This document shows, piece by piece, positions 8,830 through 18,092 of a stretch of 50,000 nucleotides of DNA (position 1 is the stretch's first letter; each line of letters opens with the position of its first letter). Source of the stretch: Prorocentrum cordatum (Eukaryota > Sar > Dinophyceae > Prorocentrales > Prorocentraceae). The notes under the pieces were generated by a model. That model was not told the DNA's origin and searched no databases. It saw nothing but the letters and a program-made list of their open reading frames with translations. The position numbers were made by a program, and so were the translations under genes. Location of the stretch: positions 120,001-170,000 of the forward strand of contig CAUYUJ010016156.1 of the NCBI GenBank assembly GCA_963575745.1, read 5' to 3'.

Positions 8830-9345
8830 GGATGTCTGAGGCGGGGCGCTGGTTTCAGCACCCCTAAGGGGAGCCGCCGAGGAGTACTGCACGGTTCCAT
8901 TCGCGGCCGTTTTGTGGGGATGTCTCAAGCTGTTTGCCTGCTTTCTGTCCCAACATCCTTCGCTTTCGGAGCAGGTTTGGAGGATGTCTCGAGCGAGGCG
9001 ATCAGTTTCACCCCCCTAAGGGTTGCCGCCGAGGGGTATTGCACGGTCCCGTTCGCGGCCGTGTTGTGGGGATGTCTGAAGCGGCTTGCCTGCTTTCTGT
9101 CCCAACATCCTTCGCTCTCGGAGCAGATTCGGAGGATGTCTCGAGCGAGGCGCTCATTTTCACCCCCATAAGGGGAGCCGCCGAGGAAAATTGCACGGTC
9201 CCGTTCGCGGCCGTGTTGTGGGAATGTCTCAAGCGGTTTGCCTGCTTTCTGTCCCGGCATCCTTCGCTTTCTGAGCAGATTTGGAGGATGTCTCGAGCGA
9301 GGCGCTCAGTTTCACCCAGATTTCGAGGATGTCTCAATCGGTTTG
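8830..9345 (+). repeat. Tandem array, 152 bp unit, three copies plus partials
   Basis: ATGTCT(C/G)AAGC(T/G)G(T/C)TTGCCTG starts at 8920, 9072 and 9224, exactly 152 bp apart, with a partial unit before (8830) and a broken unit at 9330. Each unit contains CTTTCTGTCCC, CATCCTTCGCT, GGAGGATGTCTCGAGCGAG, AAGGGGAGCCGCCGAGG and GTCCCGTTCGCGGCCGT. Confidence 0.9.
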
Positions 9346-9389
9346 CCTGTTTTGGTGGCCAGACTCGTGGGCACAGATTCTCCTCAGGA

Positions 9390-9550
9390 TGCCACAGGAG
9401 GCACCAACATGCTCCAGCCCCAGGAAGCTCCAGGAGGCCTCAGGAAGCCACAGGAGGCCCCAGGAGGCCCCAGGAAGCGCCAGGAGGCCTCGGAAGACAA
9501 CAGGAGGCCCCGAGAGGCCCCAGGAGCAGGAGACCTCAGAAGGCAACAGG
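9390..9550 (+). repeat. CCCCAGGAGG minisatellite
   Basis: Imperfect 9-12 bp units of CCAGGAGGCC(C). A second block lies at 9835-9935, beyond the 53 bp array. Confidence 0.75.
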
Positions 9551-9554
9551 AGTG

Positions 9555-9835
9555 GCTCCAATCCCATGTGTTTTACGTCTGCTTCTATAGATTGGGACTC
9601 ACCTGGAGCACGAATCATTGATGTTACACGTATGTTTCTATAGATTGTCCTTCTCCTGTGTACACAGTCCTAAATGTTTTACGTATGTTCCTATATGTTG
9701 GGCCTCTCCTGGGGCACGAGTCCTCTGTGTTTTGCGTGTGTTCCTATAGATTGCCATTCTCCTGTGACTCCTATCCGCAAAGCTTTATTTACGTCTGTTT
9801 TTATTGATTGGGCCTCTCCTGAGGCACGAATCCTC
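9555..9835 (+). repeat. Alternating ~53 bp tandem array (A-B-A-B-A)
   Basis: Five units begin T(G)TTTTACGT(A/C)TG with TTCCTATAGATTG inside. Units 1, 3 and 5 continue GGGCCTCTCCTGGGGCACGA, while units 2 and 4 continue with CCTTCTCCTGTG-type sequence. The effective period is therefore about 107 bp. Confidence 0.7.
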
Positions 9836-9939
9836 CCTAGGAGGTCCCAGGAGGCCCCAGGAGGCCCCAAGAGGCTCATGGAGGCCCAAGGAAGTCACAG
9901 TAGGTTTCAGGAGGCCCCAGGAGGCCCCAGGCTCATGCG

Positions 9940-10320
9940 CAAAGACACGGTCGTACTACTGAGGCTCATTCACACTCCAATTCATTCGCAATTAGATTCA
10001 TGACCAGACCGTCACAACTAAAGCCCGTTTATATTCGAAAGCCCTTGCACCTAGACATTCACGGCGGACAGGTCCATACGAATAGATGCACATATAGGGT
10101 GCTCCACGCAGTGAATAATTGTTTGTTTGCGTGTATCTTGCTGTTTTGTTTGCTTGCTGGTTGCTGCATGCTTGCTTGCTTGTCGCTTGCTGCTGCCTGC
10201 GGCCGAAGTATGCTGGGATGCTGCTGGGCGGAATCGGGGCCGTATCGTGCCTTCCTCTGAGCTTTTCGCCGAACGATAACTTAAGCATCCCGACCCAACA
10301 GCAAGAAACACAAAATTATC
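9940..10320. other. No gene recognised; TGCTTGCTTGC-rich part
   Basis: Ordinary composition compared with its neighbours; a short GCTTGCTGGTTGCTGCATGC-like simple repeat lies at 10145-10200. No motif in the short open frames. Confidence 0.3.
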
Positions 10321-10372
10321 ACCCTCCCCCTCCCTCCTCTTCCTCCTCTTCCTCCTCCTCCTCCTCCTGCTG
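10321..10372. repeat. TCC/CTC microsatellite
   Basis: Pure pyrimidine CCTCCTCTTCC tract. Confidence 0.85.
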
Positions 10373-10890
10373 ACGGCGGGGAGTTTGATCCTTTTGCCGA
10401 AAGGGGGGCGTCTGAATGACCTACCGAGGTTAGTGGGGGCGTCCTGGGCAGCCCGAGAATGGTCTTGAGCCGCCTTCAGACCGTATTGGGGCTAAGGCTG
10501 GGAACTGAGTAGCATCAACATGTGGGCCTTATTGTGCAAACGTGTTGCATGGTGGCTGTGGCCGCCGGAGGAGGTCGGAGGATGCGCTCGGGTGCGGAGG
10601 CTCAGAGGAGGTTCGACTGGAAGGCGGGGCATGCCCAAATGGCCAGCCTGTCTGGAGCACGCTCAGGAAAAACTCCCCGACGAGTCGCCCATTCCGAACG
10701 GAGCGCATGAAAAGAAGAGACAAAAAAGAGGCCAGAACTCTCTGAGGGATCTTCCATCGGAAGCCTGCTGGAGGCGGTTTGGGGGGTGACTTGGGACGTC
10801 TGGGGGCATCCTGGGGCTTGTGGGGGGCTTCTTGGGGGCCTGCTGGCGGTTTCTGGGATCATTTTGGAGCGGAGGGCGCGAGTTTCCCTT
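10373..10890. other. No gene recognised
   Basis: GC-rich, with overlapping short open frames on both strands at 10520-10860 and no recognisable motif. The last 80 bp show loose TTGGGGGC units. Confidence 0.3.
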
Positions 10891-10894
10891 CTTA

Positions 10895-11097
10895 GGTTAC
10901 GTTGTTCCCGTCGTACTTAATGACCACATCCCAGAATCACTTTCGAGGTGTCGCCTCCCATCTGGCGAAGTGCCGAACGAATATCGCCTCCCAGGGCCCG
11001 ACACGTAAAAACCATGCCGTTTCGATACTGTCCTGGTGCTCGCAATTCTTCCTGGTGGTCGAGGCAAAATTAAGCTGGAACGTCATAATCTTGAGGC
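10895..11097 (+). repeat. Dispersed repeat S, copy 2
   Basis: GTCGTACTTAATGACCACAT, CCCAGAATCACTTTCGAG, CCAGGGCCCGACACGTAAAA and CTGTCCTGGTGCTCGCAATT match the copy at 16480-16655 landmark by landmark. Confidence 0.7.
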
Positions 11098-11099
11098 CC

Positions 11100-11460
11100 T
11101 CTAAAACCGTTTTGGGCCGACTTCAGGGCCATGCGGGCTGTCTTAGGGGCCCCGTTGGGCCGTCCAGGGGCCATCTTTGGAGCCTCCTTGGCCGTGCTGG
11201 GGCGATGTTGGGGGCCTCTTCGGCCGTCCTGCAGCGCCAGAAGGCTACATCAAGCAATCATGCCCCAATCCTCCAGCAACCTTCTGGTCATCCACTATCT
11301 GGGCATCTCGGGGCCAGTCTTGTGGCCCTGGGAGCCCTCATTGGGCCGTCGTGCCGCCCTGCCAGGCCGTCTGAGGCTGTTATTGGCGACCTCTCGTCAG
11401 GTTGGGTCGCTTTGGGGCTTCCCCGTGGGGGGGGGGCCTGGAACTCGCCGGGGCCCACCA
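11100..11460 (+). repeat. GGCCNTCTTGG-type minisatellite arm
   Basis: Loose units such as GGGCCGTCCAGGGGCCATCT; no A-rich core here. The open frames are repeat-derived. Confidence 0.5.
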
Positions 11461-11463
11461 GGG

Positions 11464-11655
11464 TTATGTCGGGCGTGTCCCCCTACAGCGGTTTCGACGA
11501 ACCAACAAAAAAGATACCCCAAAAATGCACCAAAAAGGTCAAACATACTAAACCAATAGTCCCCAGACTATTTTTGTAATATTTTTGGATTATTTGTGGT
11601 GCATGTTTTACTATTCGTCGAAAATCCCCCTGTAGGGGGACAGGCCCGACATAAC
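11464..11655. mobile_element. MITE family A, copy 2 (long terminal inverted repeats)
   Basis: Left GTTATGTCGGGCGTGTCCCC and right GGGGGACAGGCCCGACATAA pair, and pairing continues through TACAG..TTTCGACGAA against TTCGTCGAAAATCC..CTGTA, giving about 40 bp of inverted repeat. The AT-rich interior contains CCAAAAAGGTCAA and AATAGTCCCCAGACTAT. Confidence 0.9.
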
Positions 11656-11869
11656 ACCAGGGCTGATGTTGCCTCTCTTGATTCTTGATTCGTTCTCGTT
11701 GTGGCGCCCTTCTCCTCCAGCACTGTGATGCGGTGAGGGGAATTGGGAAGCTGGCGGAGCACCAATGGAAGCTTGGCCATGGATATCACCGCCGCCCCGA
11801 TTAGATACGGAATCCTCTGGGGTCTGAGGCCTCCTGGGCACATCCCTTCACGAACGCCGCCACCGTATA
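11656..11869. other. Spacer, no gene recognised
   Basis: Between a MITE and a PPR relic; no motif seen. Confidence 0.3.
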
Positions 11870-12005
11870 GCTAACGTCGGGGTCCACCTTCGCCCCCCGC
11901 ATCTCAGTGAGCAGCGACAAGACACGCTGCCACTGCTCGCCCTTCTTGCACGCGCTGATGCCAGCGCTGTAGCTGACTAGGGCAGACCTGTGGACTCCGT
12001 CCACG
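11870..12005 (-). pseudogene. PPR-type repeat fragment
   Basis: The minus strand reads VDGVHRSALVSYSAGISACK then KGEQWQRVLSLLTEMRGAK. The same sequence with its flank recurs at 25937-26076 (VDGVHRSALVSYSAGISACE). This block of about 90 bp outside the PPR unit is also shared, so the pair is part of a segmental duplication. One unit only; no array. Confidence 0.6.
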
Positions 12006-12045
12006 ACATCAGCTCGACGTGGCGAGGGGTCTCTGGGCAAGCGCG

Positions 12046-12260
12046 GGGGGGTGCGGCTGCAGGGCCGAAAGGCAATCATGATGGCGTCGGGCTCCTCCTC
12101 CTCCTCCTCCTCCTCCTCCTCCTTTTCCACCTTCTTCTCCTCTTTCGCTGGATTCTCCATGCCCTCGGTCGGCAATCGTCGATCCTACGACGACTCTCCC
12201 CAACAGAGAAACATCGAAGGCCCTCGGAGCGTCCAACATTGTTCTTTTGTGCCTTCGATA
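12046..12260. other. ~215 bp segment present here but absent from the paralogous locus at 26.1 kb
   Basis: Sequence on both sides (TCTGGGCAAGCGCGG before, GTCGCCTCTCGTCCGC after) is contiguous at 26103-26130. The segment contains a CTC microsatellite (12092-12122). It is either an insertion here or a deletion there. No clear terminal inverted repeats. Confidence 0.5.
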
Positions 12261-13764
12261 TGCCGGTCGCCTCTCGTCCGCTCCCCCGCTCCTGGAAGGA
12301 ATTCTGAAGGCACTGAAGGCTTCGTAGGGGCCGTTTCGGAGCCTCTTCGGCCTTCGTTTGGGCCTCGCGGGGGGGCTCTTAGGGCTCTCTCGGGCCGTCT
12401 TGGGTGCCTCTTGGGCCGTCTTCGGGCCATCTGAGGCCCTCCTTGGCGCCTCTTCGGCTGTCGTGGGCCGTCTTGGGCCGCTCCTGGGGCCGTCTTGGGT
12501 GCCTCTTGGGCCGTCTTGGGCGCCTCCTGGGCCGTCCGGACGCCGTCCTGCGGCGTCTTGGGACCGTCTTGGGGCCCTCCTGGCCCGTCTTGGGGCTCTC
12601 TTGGGGTCCTCTTCGGCCGTCTTGGAGCGGTCGGGGGGGCGTCTTGGGCCGTCTTGGAGCGTCGGGAAGCCGACGAGGCGAGGAGGCCAAAAACATTGAA
12701 AAACACAATAGAAATCGACGATTTCTGTCGCTCGGGGCCCTCTTGGGAGGCCTCTTCGGGCGTCTTGGACGCCTCGAGGGCCTCCTGGGGCGAATCTCGG
12801 ACGTCTTGGGCGCTCTTGGGCTGTCTTGGGCCGTCTTGGGCCGCTCCTGGGGCCGTCTTGGGTGCCTCTTGGGCCGTCTTGGGCGCCTCCTGGGCCGTCC
12901 TGGGGCCGTCCTGCGGCGTCTTGGGACCGTCTGGGGGCCCTCCTGGCCCGTCTTGGGGCTCTCTTGGTATCCTCTTCGGCCGTCTTGGAGCGGTCGGGGG
13001 GGCGTCTTGGGCCGTCTTGGAGCGTCGGAAAGCCGACGAGGCGAGGAGGCCAAAAACATTGAAAAACACAATAGAAATCGACGATTTCTGTCGCTCGGGG
13101 CCCTCTTGGGAGGCCTCTTGGGAGGCCTCTTCGGGCGTCTTGGACGCCTCGAGGGCCTCCTGGGGCGAATCTCGGGCGTCTTGGGCGCTCTTGGGCTGTC
13201 TTGGGCCGTCTTGGGCCGCTCCTGGGGCCGTCTTGGGTGCCTCTTGGGCCGTCTTGGGCGCCTCCTGGGCCGTCCTGGGGCCGTCCTGCGGCGTCTTGGG
13301 ACCGTCTGGGGGCCCTCCTGGCCCGTCTTGGGGCTCTCTTGGGGTCCTCTTCGGCCGTCTTGGAGCGGTCGGGGGGACTTCTTGGGCCGTCTTGGAGCGT
13401 CGGAAAGCCGAAGAGGCGAGGAGGCCGAAAACACCGAAAAACACAGTAGAAATCGACGATTTCTGTCGCTCGGGGCCCTCTTGGGAGGCCTCTTGGGAGG
13501 CCTCTTCGGGCGTCTTGGACGCCTCTTGGGCCGCCTGGGGCGAATCTCGGGCGTCTTGGGCCCATCTTTAAGCGTGCCGGGGCTCTCCGGGGCCGTCTTG
13601 GGGGCTTCTGGGGGCCCTCCCGACATGTCCTGGAGCCTGCCTGGGCGGCCCGGGGCGGCCTGGAGCCAGCCCGGGGCGGTTTTGGTGCATTGGAGCCTGC
13701 GCCCTTCTGGCACGCACTGGGCCCTGCAATGTAGTAGAGACTAGGGCAGACCTGTGGACTCCGT
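12261..13764 (-). repeat. Composite repeat P, copy 1 (three cores)
   Basis: Left border GTCGCCTCTCGTCCGCTCCC with GGAATTCTGAAGG. Right border CTGCAATGTAGTAGAGACTA with GGGCAGACCTGTGGACTCCG. Between them are ~15 bp GGGCCGTCTTGG-type units. Three copies of the A-rich core (AAAACACAATAGAAATCGAC) lie near 12700, 13065 and 13440 (periods 363 and 375 bp). On the minus strand the element begins with the PPR-type flank, taken here as its start. Long frames on both strands are period artefacts. Confidence 0.75.
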
Positions 13765-14540
13765 CCGCTCCCCCCCTCCTGGAGGCAATTCTGAAGTCAC
13801 TTAGGGCTTCGTGGGGGCCGTTTCGGAGCCTCTGGGGGCTTCTTTTGAGCCTCCCGTGGGGGCTCTTAGGGCCCTCTTGGGCCGTCTTCGGTGCCTCTTG
13901 GGCCGTCTTGGGACCGTCTGAGTCCCGCCTGGGCGCCTCTGGGGCTGTCTTGGGCCGTCTTGGGCCGCTCCTGGGGCCGTCTTGGGCGCCTGTTGGGCCG
14001 TCTTGGGCGCCTCCTGGGCCGTCCTGGGGCCGTCTCGGGCCGCTCTTGGGACCGGCATGGGGCCCGCTTGGCCCGTCTTGGGCTCTATTGGGGGCCTCTT
14101 CGGCCGTCTTGGAGCGGTCTTGGGGACCTCTTGGGCCGTCTTGGAGCGTCGGGAGGCCGAAAAGGCGAGAAGGCCGAAACCATCGGAAAACACAATGGAA
14201 ATCTACGTTTTTTGCTGATCGGGGCCCTCTTGGGAGGCCTCTTGGGAGGCCTCTGGGGGCGTCTTGGAGGCCTGTGGAGCCGTCTTGGGCCAATCTCGGG
14301 CGTCTTGGGCCCATCTTGGGGCGTGCCAGGGCCCTCCGAGGCCGTCTTGGGGGATTTTTGGGGCCCTCTTGGCGTGTCTTGGGGGATTTTTGGGGCCCTC
14401 TTGACGTGTCTTGGGGCCTCCCTGGGCGGCCCGGGGCCAGCCCGGGGCGGTTTCGGTGCATTGGGGCCTGCGCCCTTCTGGCACGCACTGGGCCCTGCAA
14501 TGTAGTAGAGACTAGGGCTGACCCGTGGACTCCGTCCACG
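13762..14540 (-). repeat. Composite repeat P, copy 2 (one core), head-to-tail with copy 1
   Basis: Begins CCGTCCGCTCCCCCCTCCTG directly on the right border of the previous copy, so the shared GTCC is used once. It ends CTGCAATGTAGTAGAGACTA...GACTCCGTCCAC. One core near 14176-14225 (GGAAAACACAATGGAAATCT). Minus-strand right border reads as the PPR-like SALVSTTLQGPVRARR. Confidence 0.75.
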
Positions 14541-14820
14541 ATATCTTTCTGGAATGATTCTCGGAGGAACGGGCTCCTGGGGGGGGGCACCGGACGTGGC
14601 CATGTATGACAGCTGGGCCGTTTGAGCCCGCGAGGCTCTGGAAGGCGAAGGCTCCGAGGTGATGGCAAGATGCCTGGAGGAGAGCGTGGATTCGACGGGG
14701 CGCCCGAGCGGTGCGAATGGCCAAGATCGTTCAGAGTGGTGAGAACGGCGAATGCTGCCCAAGATGTCGGGGGTCCGAGCGGCGCGAATGGCCAAGACGG
14801 TCCAATATGGCTCTCGGGTC
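14541..14820. other. Spacer with small direct repeat
   Basis: GCGAATGGCCAAGA occurs at about 14716 and 14786 (second copy GCGAATGGCCAAGACGGTCC). The first 35 bp (CTTTCTGGAATGATTCTCGG) also follow copy 3 of repeat P at 26892. No gene seen. Confidence 0.4.
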
Positions 14821-16440
14821 CATCTGGGGGCGTCCGCAGCCCTCTGGGGCCGTCTGGGGGGCCTCTTGGGGCCCTCTTGGCGCGTCTTGGGCCCATCTTG
14901 GGGCGTCCCGGGGCCCTCTGGGGCCGTCTTGGGCTGTCTTGGGGCGTCTTGGGACCGTCTGCGGGCCCTCTTGGCCCGTCTGGAGGCCCTCTTGCGGGCC
15001 TCGTCGGTGGTCTTGGAGCGGTCTTGGGGACCTCTTGGGCCGTCTTGGAGCGCAGGGACGGCGAAAAGGGGAGAATGCGAGAAACATCGAAAAACACAAT
15101 GGAAGTCGACGATTTCTCCCGCTCGGGGCCCTGCTGGGAAGCCTCTTGGGAGGCCTCTTGGGGCATTTTGGCCGCCTCTGGGGCCGTCTTGGCCCAATCT
15201 TCGGCGTCTTGGGCCCATCTTGGGGCGTCCCGGAGCCCTCTGGGGCCGTCTTGGGGGCCTCTTGGGGCCCTCTTGGCGCGTCTTGGGCCTATCTTGGGGC
15301 GTCCCGGGGCCCTCTGGGGCCGTCTTGGGGGGCCGTCTTGGGCTGTCTTGGGGCGTCTTGGGACCGTCTGGGGGTCCTCTTGGCCCGTCTTGAGGCTCTC
15401 TTGCGGGCCTCGTCGGTGGTCTTGGAGCGGTCTTGGGGACCTCTTGGGCCGTCTTGGAGCGCAGGGACGGCGACAAGGGGAGAATGCGAAAAACATTGAA
15501 AAACACAATGGAAGTCGACGATTTCTCCCGCTCGGGGCCCTGCTGGGAAGCCTCTTGGGAGGCCTCTTGGGGCATTTTGGCCGCCTCTGGGGCCGTCTTG
15601 GCCCCAGTCTTGGGCTGTCTTGGGGCGTCTTGGGACCGTCTGGGGGCCCTCTTGGCCCGTCTGGAGGCCCTCTTGCGGGCCTCGTCGGTGGTCTTGGAGC
15701 GGTCTTGGGGACCTCTTGGGCCGTCTTGGAGCGCAGGGACGGCGAAAAGGGGAGAATGCGAGAAACATCGAAAAACACAATGGAAGTCGACGATTTCTCC
15801 CGCTCGGGGCCCTGCTGGGAAGCCTCTTGGGAGGCCTCTTGGGGCATTTTGGCCGCCTCTGGGGCCGTCTTGGCCCAATCTTCGGCGTCTTGGGCCCATC
15901 TTGGGGCGTCCCGGAGCCCTCTGGGGCCGTCTTGGGGGCCTCTTGGGGCCCTCTTGGCGCGTCTTGGGCCTATCTTGGGGCGTCCCGGGGCCCTCTGGGG
16001 CCGTCTTGGGGGGCCGTCTTGGGCTGTCTTGGGGCGTCTTGGGACCGTCTGGGGGTCCTCTTGGCCCGTCTTGAGGCTCTCTTGCGGGCCTCGTCGGTGG
16101 TCTTGGAGCGGTCTTGGGGACCTCTTGGGCCGTCTTGGAGCGCAGGGACGGCGAAAAGGGGAGAATGCGAAAAACATTGAAAAACACAATGGAAGTCGAC
16201 GATTTCTCCCGCTCGGGGCCCTGCTGGGAAGCCTCTTGGGAGGCCTCTTGGGGCATTTTGGCCGCCTCTGGGGCCGTCTTGGCCCAATCTTCGGCGTCTT
16301 GGGCCCATCTTGGGGCGTCCCGGAGCCTTCTGGGGCCGTCTTGGGGGCCTCTTGAGGCCCTCTTGGCGCGTCTTGGGCCCTCTGGGGGCCCTCTTGGCGT
16401 GTCTTGGGCCTGCTACGCTTTTTGACCAGAATCGCCCTTA
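14820..16440 (-). repeat. P-type arms with four cores; 681 bp tandem duplication
   Basis: GGAAGTCGACGATTTCTCCC occurs at 15101, 15510, 15782 and 16191. Spacings 409, 272, 409 show that a 681 bp segment is present twice in tandem with very few differences. The right end (GTCCCTGCATTGTAGTATAG, 16453-16472) is a degenerate form of the repeat P right border. Confidence 0.8.
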
Positions 16441-16479
16441 TCGCACGCGCGGGTCCCTGCATTGTAGTATAGACTAGTG

Positions 16480-16657
16480 TTATGTTGATCCCATCGTACT
16501 TAAGGACCACATCCCAGAAATAATTTCGAGCACCCCGAAAGTGTCGAAACAGTGTGCCCCAGGGCTCGACAGGTGAAAATCTTGGAGTTTCGATGCTTCT
16601 CTGGTACTCGAAATTCTTTCTGGTGGTCAAGGCTAAAGTAGGCTGGATCATCATAAG
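16480..16657 (+). repeat. Dispersed repeat S, copy 3
   Basis: CATCGTACTTAAGGACCACA, CCCAGAAATAATTTCGAGCA, TGTCGAAACAGTGTG, GGTACTCGAAATTCTTTCTG and GGCTAAAGTAGGCTGG join features of the copies at 7945 and 10895. Confidence 0.7.
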
Positions 16658-16659
16658 AC

Positions 16660-17755
16660 TAGTGTGTACCTGTGGTGTGATCACTGCTATCGACGCTGAC
16701 GGGGGCAGTGCTTGCAGAGCGTGCCTGCGACACGGAAGGAAGCAGCTCTTCTGGGGCTCCAGGCAGAAGTCAGGCGAGCTCCTGGGAGGCGCCAGTGGGG
16801 CCCCAAGTGCACTCCAAGAGGGCCCAAAGAGAAGTGGCGCCACTCCACCTGCTTTGGGGCTCTCTCGGGATGCACTTCAAGCCGTCTTCGAAGCCTCCTT
16901 GTGGTCTCGTGTGGGGCTCGCTCCTGCCTACCCTGCGGCTTCAGGCGGGACTGATGCGGCCTCCGGGAGCGCTCAGAGAGCGCCCCAAGTGGTCCCGGAG
17001 AGAATCCATGAAGCAAGTGGCGTCACTCCACTTGCTTTCGGGCTCTCTTGGAATCCACTTGAAGCCGCTCTGAAAGCCCTTCTGGGGCCTCTTGGGGCCT
17101 GCTTGGGCCTACCCTGGGGCTTTAGGCTGATCTTAGGCGGCGCCTGGGAGCGCTCCCAGGGGGCCCCAAGTGGGCTCGGAGAGACTCCCAAAGCAAGTGA
17201 AGTGACGCCACTTGCTTCTGGGGTATCTTGGAGTCCTTTCGGAGCCTTCTGGGGGTCTCCCCTTGGGGGCCTCTGGAACCCGTTGGGCCTCTCTGGGACT
17301 TCTCTCGGGGCCCTCCAGGACCGTCTTGGGGCCGTCCGGGAACCGACTTGGAGCTTTCTTGGGCCGTATTGGGACGCTCTTGGGAGCCTCTGGAGCCGTT
17401 CTGGCACGATCTGGGAGGCCCCTGAGAGTGGCTTGGGCGACCGAAGGCGGAAGAGGTGAGAATACAAAAAAAACATACACAAATAACATAACATCAATGA
17501 TTTCGGCCTCCGGCAGGAAGCGCTCCCTGGAAATCTCTTGGGGTGGTCCTGGCGCGTCATGGGTGCCTCTTGGGCTGTCTGGTGGCCATGTTCGGCAGTC
17601 TTGCGCCGTCTCCTCCTCCTCCTCCTCCTCCGAAGGCTACCGAGGCGGCTCCGAGGGCCCGCCCGGAGCGGCCCGGGCACCCCGAGGGGCCCCCACGGAC
17701 CGGCCCAGAGGTGACCGCTTCAATGCCACCCCTCGCTCTTTTCGCGCGAGCTTTA
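16660..17755 (+). repeat. Paralogous block Q, copy 1
   Basis: Begins TAGTGTGTACCTGTGGTGTG and GGGGCAGTGCTTGCAGAGCG. It then has about three ~180 bp units (GGGGCCCCAAGTGCACTCC, CACTTGCTTTCGGGCTCTCT, CTACCCTGGGGCTTTAGGC), P-type arms with a diverged core (17460-17515) and a tail (CATGTTCGGCAGTCTTGCGC, GAAGGCTACCGAGGCGGCTC). The same order occurs at 31424-33360 with more units. No coding function inferred. Confidence 0.7.
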
Positions 17756-17756
17756 C

Positions 17757-17937
17757 GTCGGGCGTGTCCCCCTACACAGGGATTTTCAACGAAAAATAAA
17801 AAATACTCCAAAAATGTTCCAAAAAGGTCAACAAAATATCTAAAAAATAGTCCCCATATTATTTTTGTAATATTGTTTTGTTTGGGGTATTCTTTATTTT
17901 TCGTCGAAAATCCCCCTGTATGGGGGACAGGCCCGAC
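17757..17937. mobile_element. MITE family A, copy 3
   Basis: Left GTCGGGCGTGTCCCCCTACA and right GGGGGACAGGCCCGAC are inverted, with inner TTTTCAACGAAAAATAAA against TTTATTTTTCGTCGAAAA. Interior resembles 11464-11655 (AAAATGTTCCAAAAAGGTCA). Confidence 0.9.
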
Positions 17938-17940
17938 CTG

Positions 17941-18092
17941 ATATTGTACGATAGATGACGTCGGGAGCCAACTTCGTCACCCTCATCTCGCTGAGCAGCG
18001 CCAGAGCCCGCTGCCACTGCTCGCCTTTCTCGCACGCGCTGATCCCTGTGTTGTAGCTGACCAGGGCTGACCCGTGGATTACGTCCACTTGC
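17941..18092 (-). pseudogene. PPR-type repeat fragment
   Basis: The minus strand reads SYNTGISACEKGEQWQRALA then LLSEMRVTKLAPDVIY, preceded by VDVIHGSALV. A family A MITE abuts its 3' side. Upstream on the minus strand (18100-18170) RHVESEQGPNFLSSEPGG resembles a stretch near 48890-48930 (VENEQGPNLIE), so a longer protein segment may be shared. Confidence 0.6.

Noticed and set aside
12009-13744. Several 350-520 codon frames on both strands
   Set aside because: Same five-codon periodicity; frames overlap each other in all phases and change with unit number.
13568-16843. Minus-strand open frame of over 1,000 codons as a giant proline/arginine-rich protein
   Set aside because: The opposite strand is equally open, the translation only restates a 15 bp repeat, and core and border sequences are read through without any domain.
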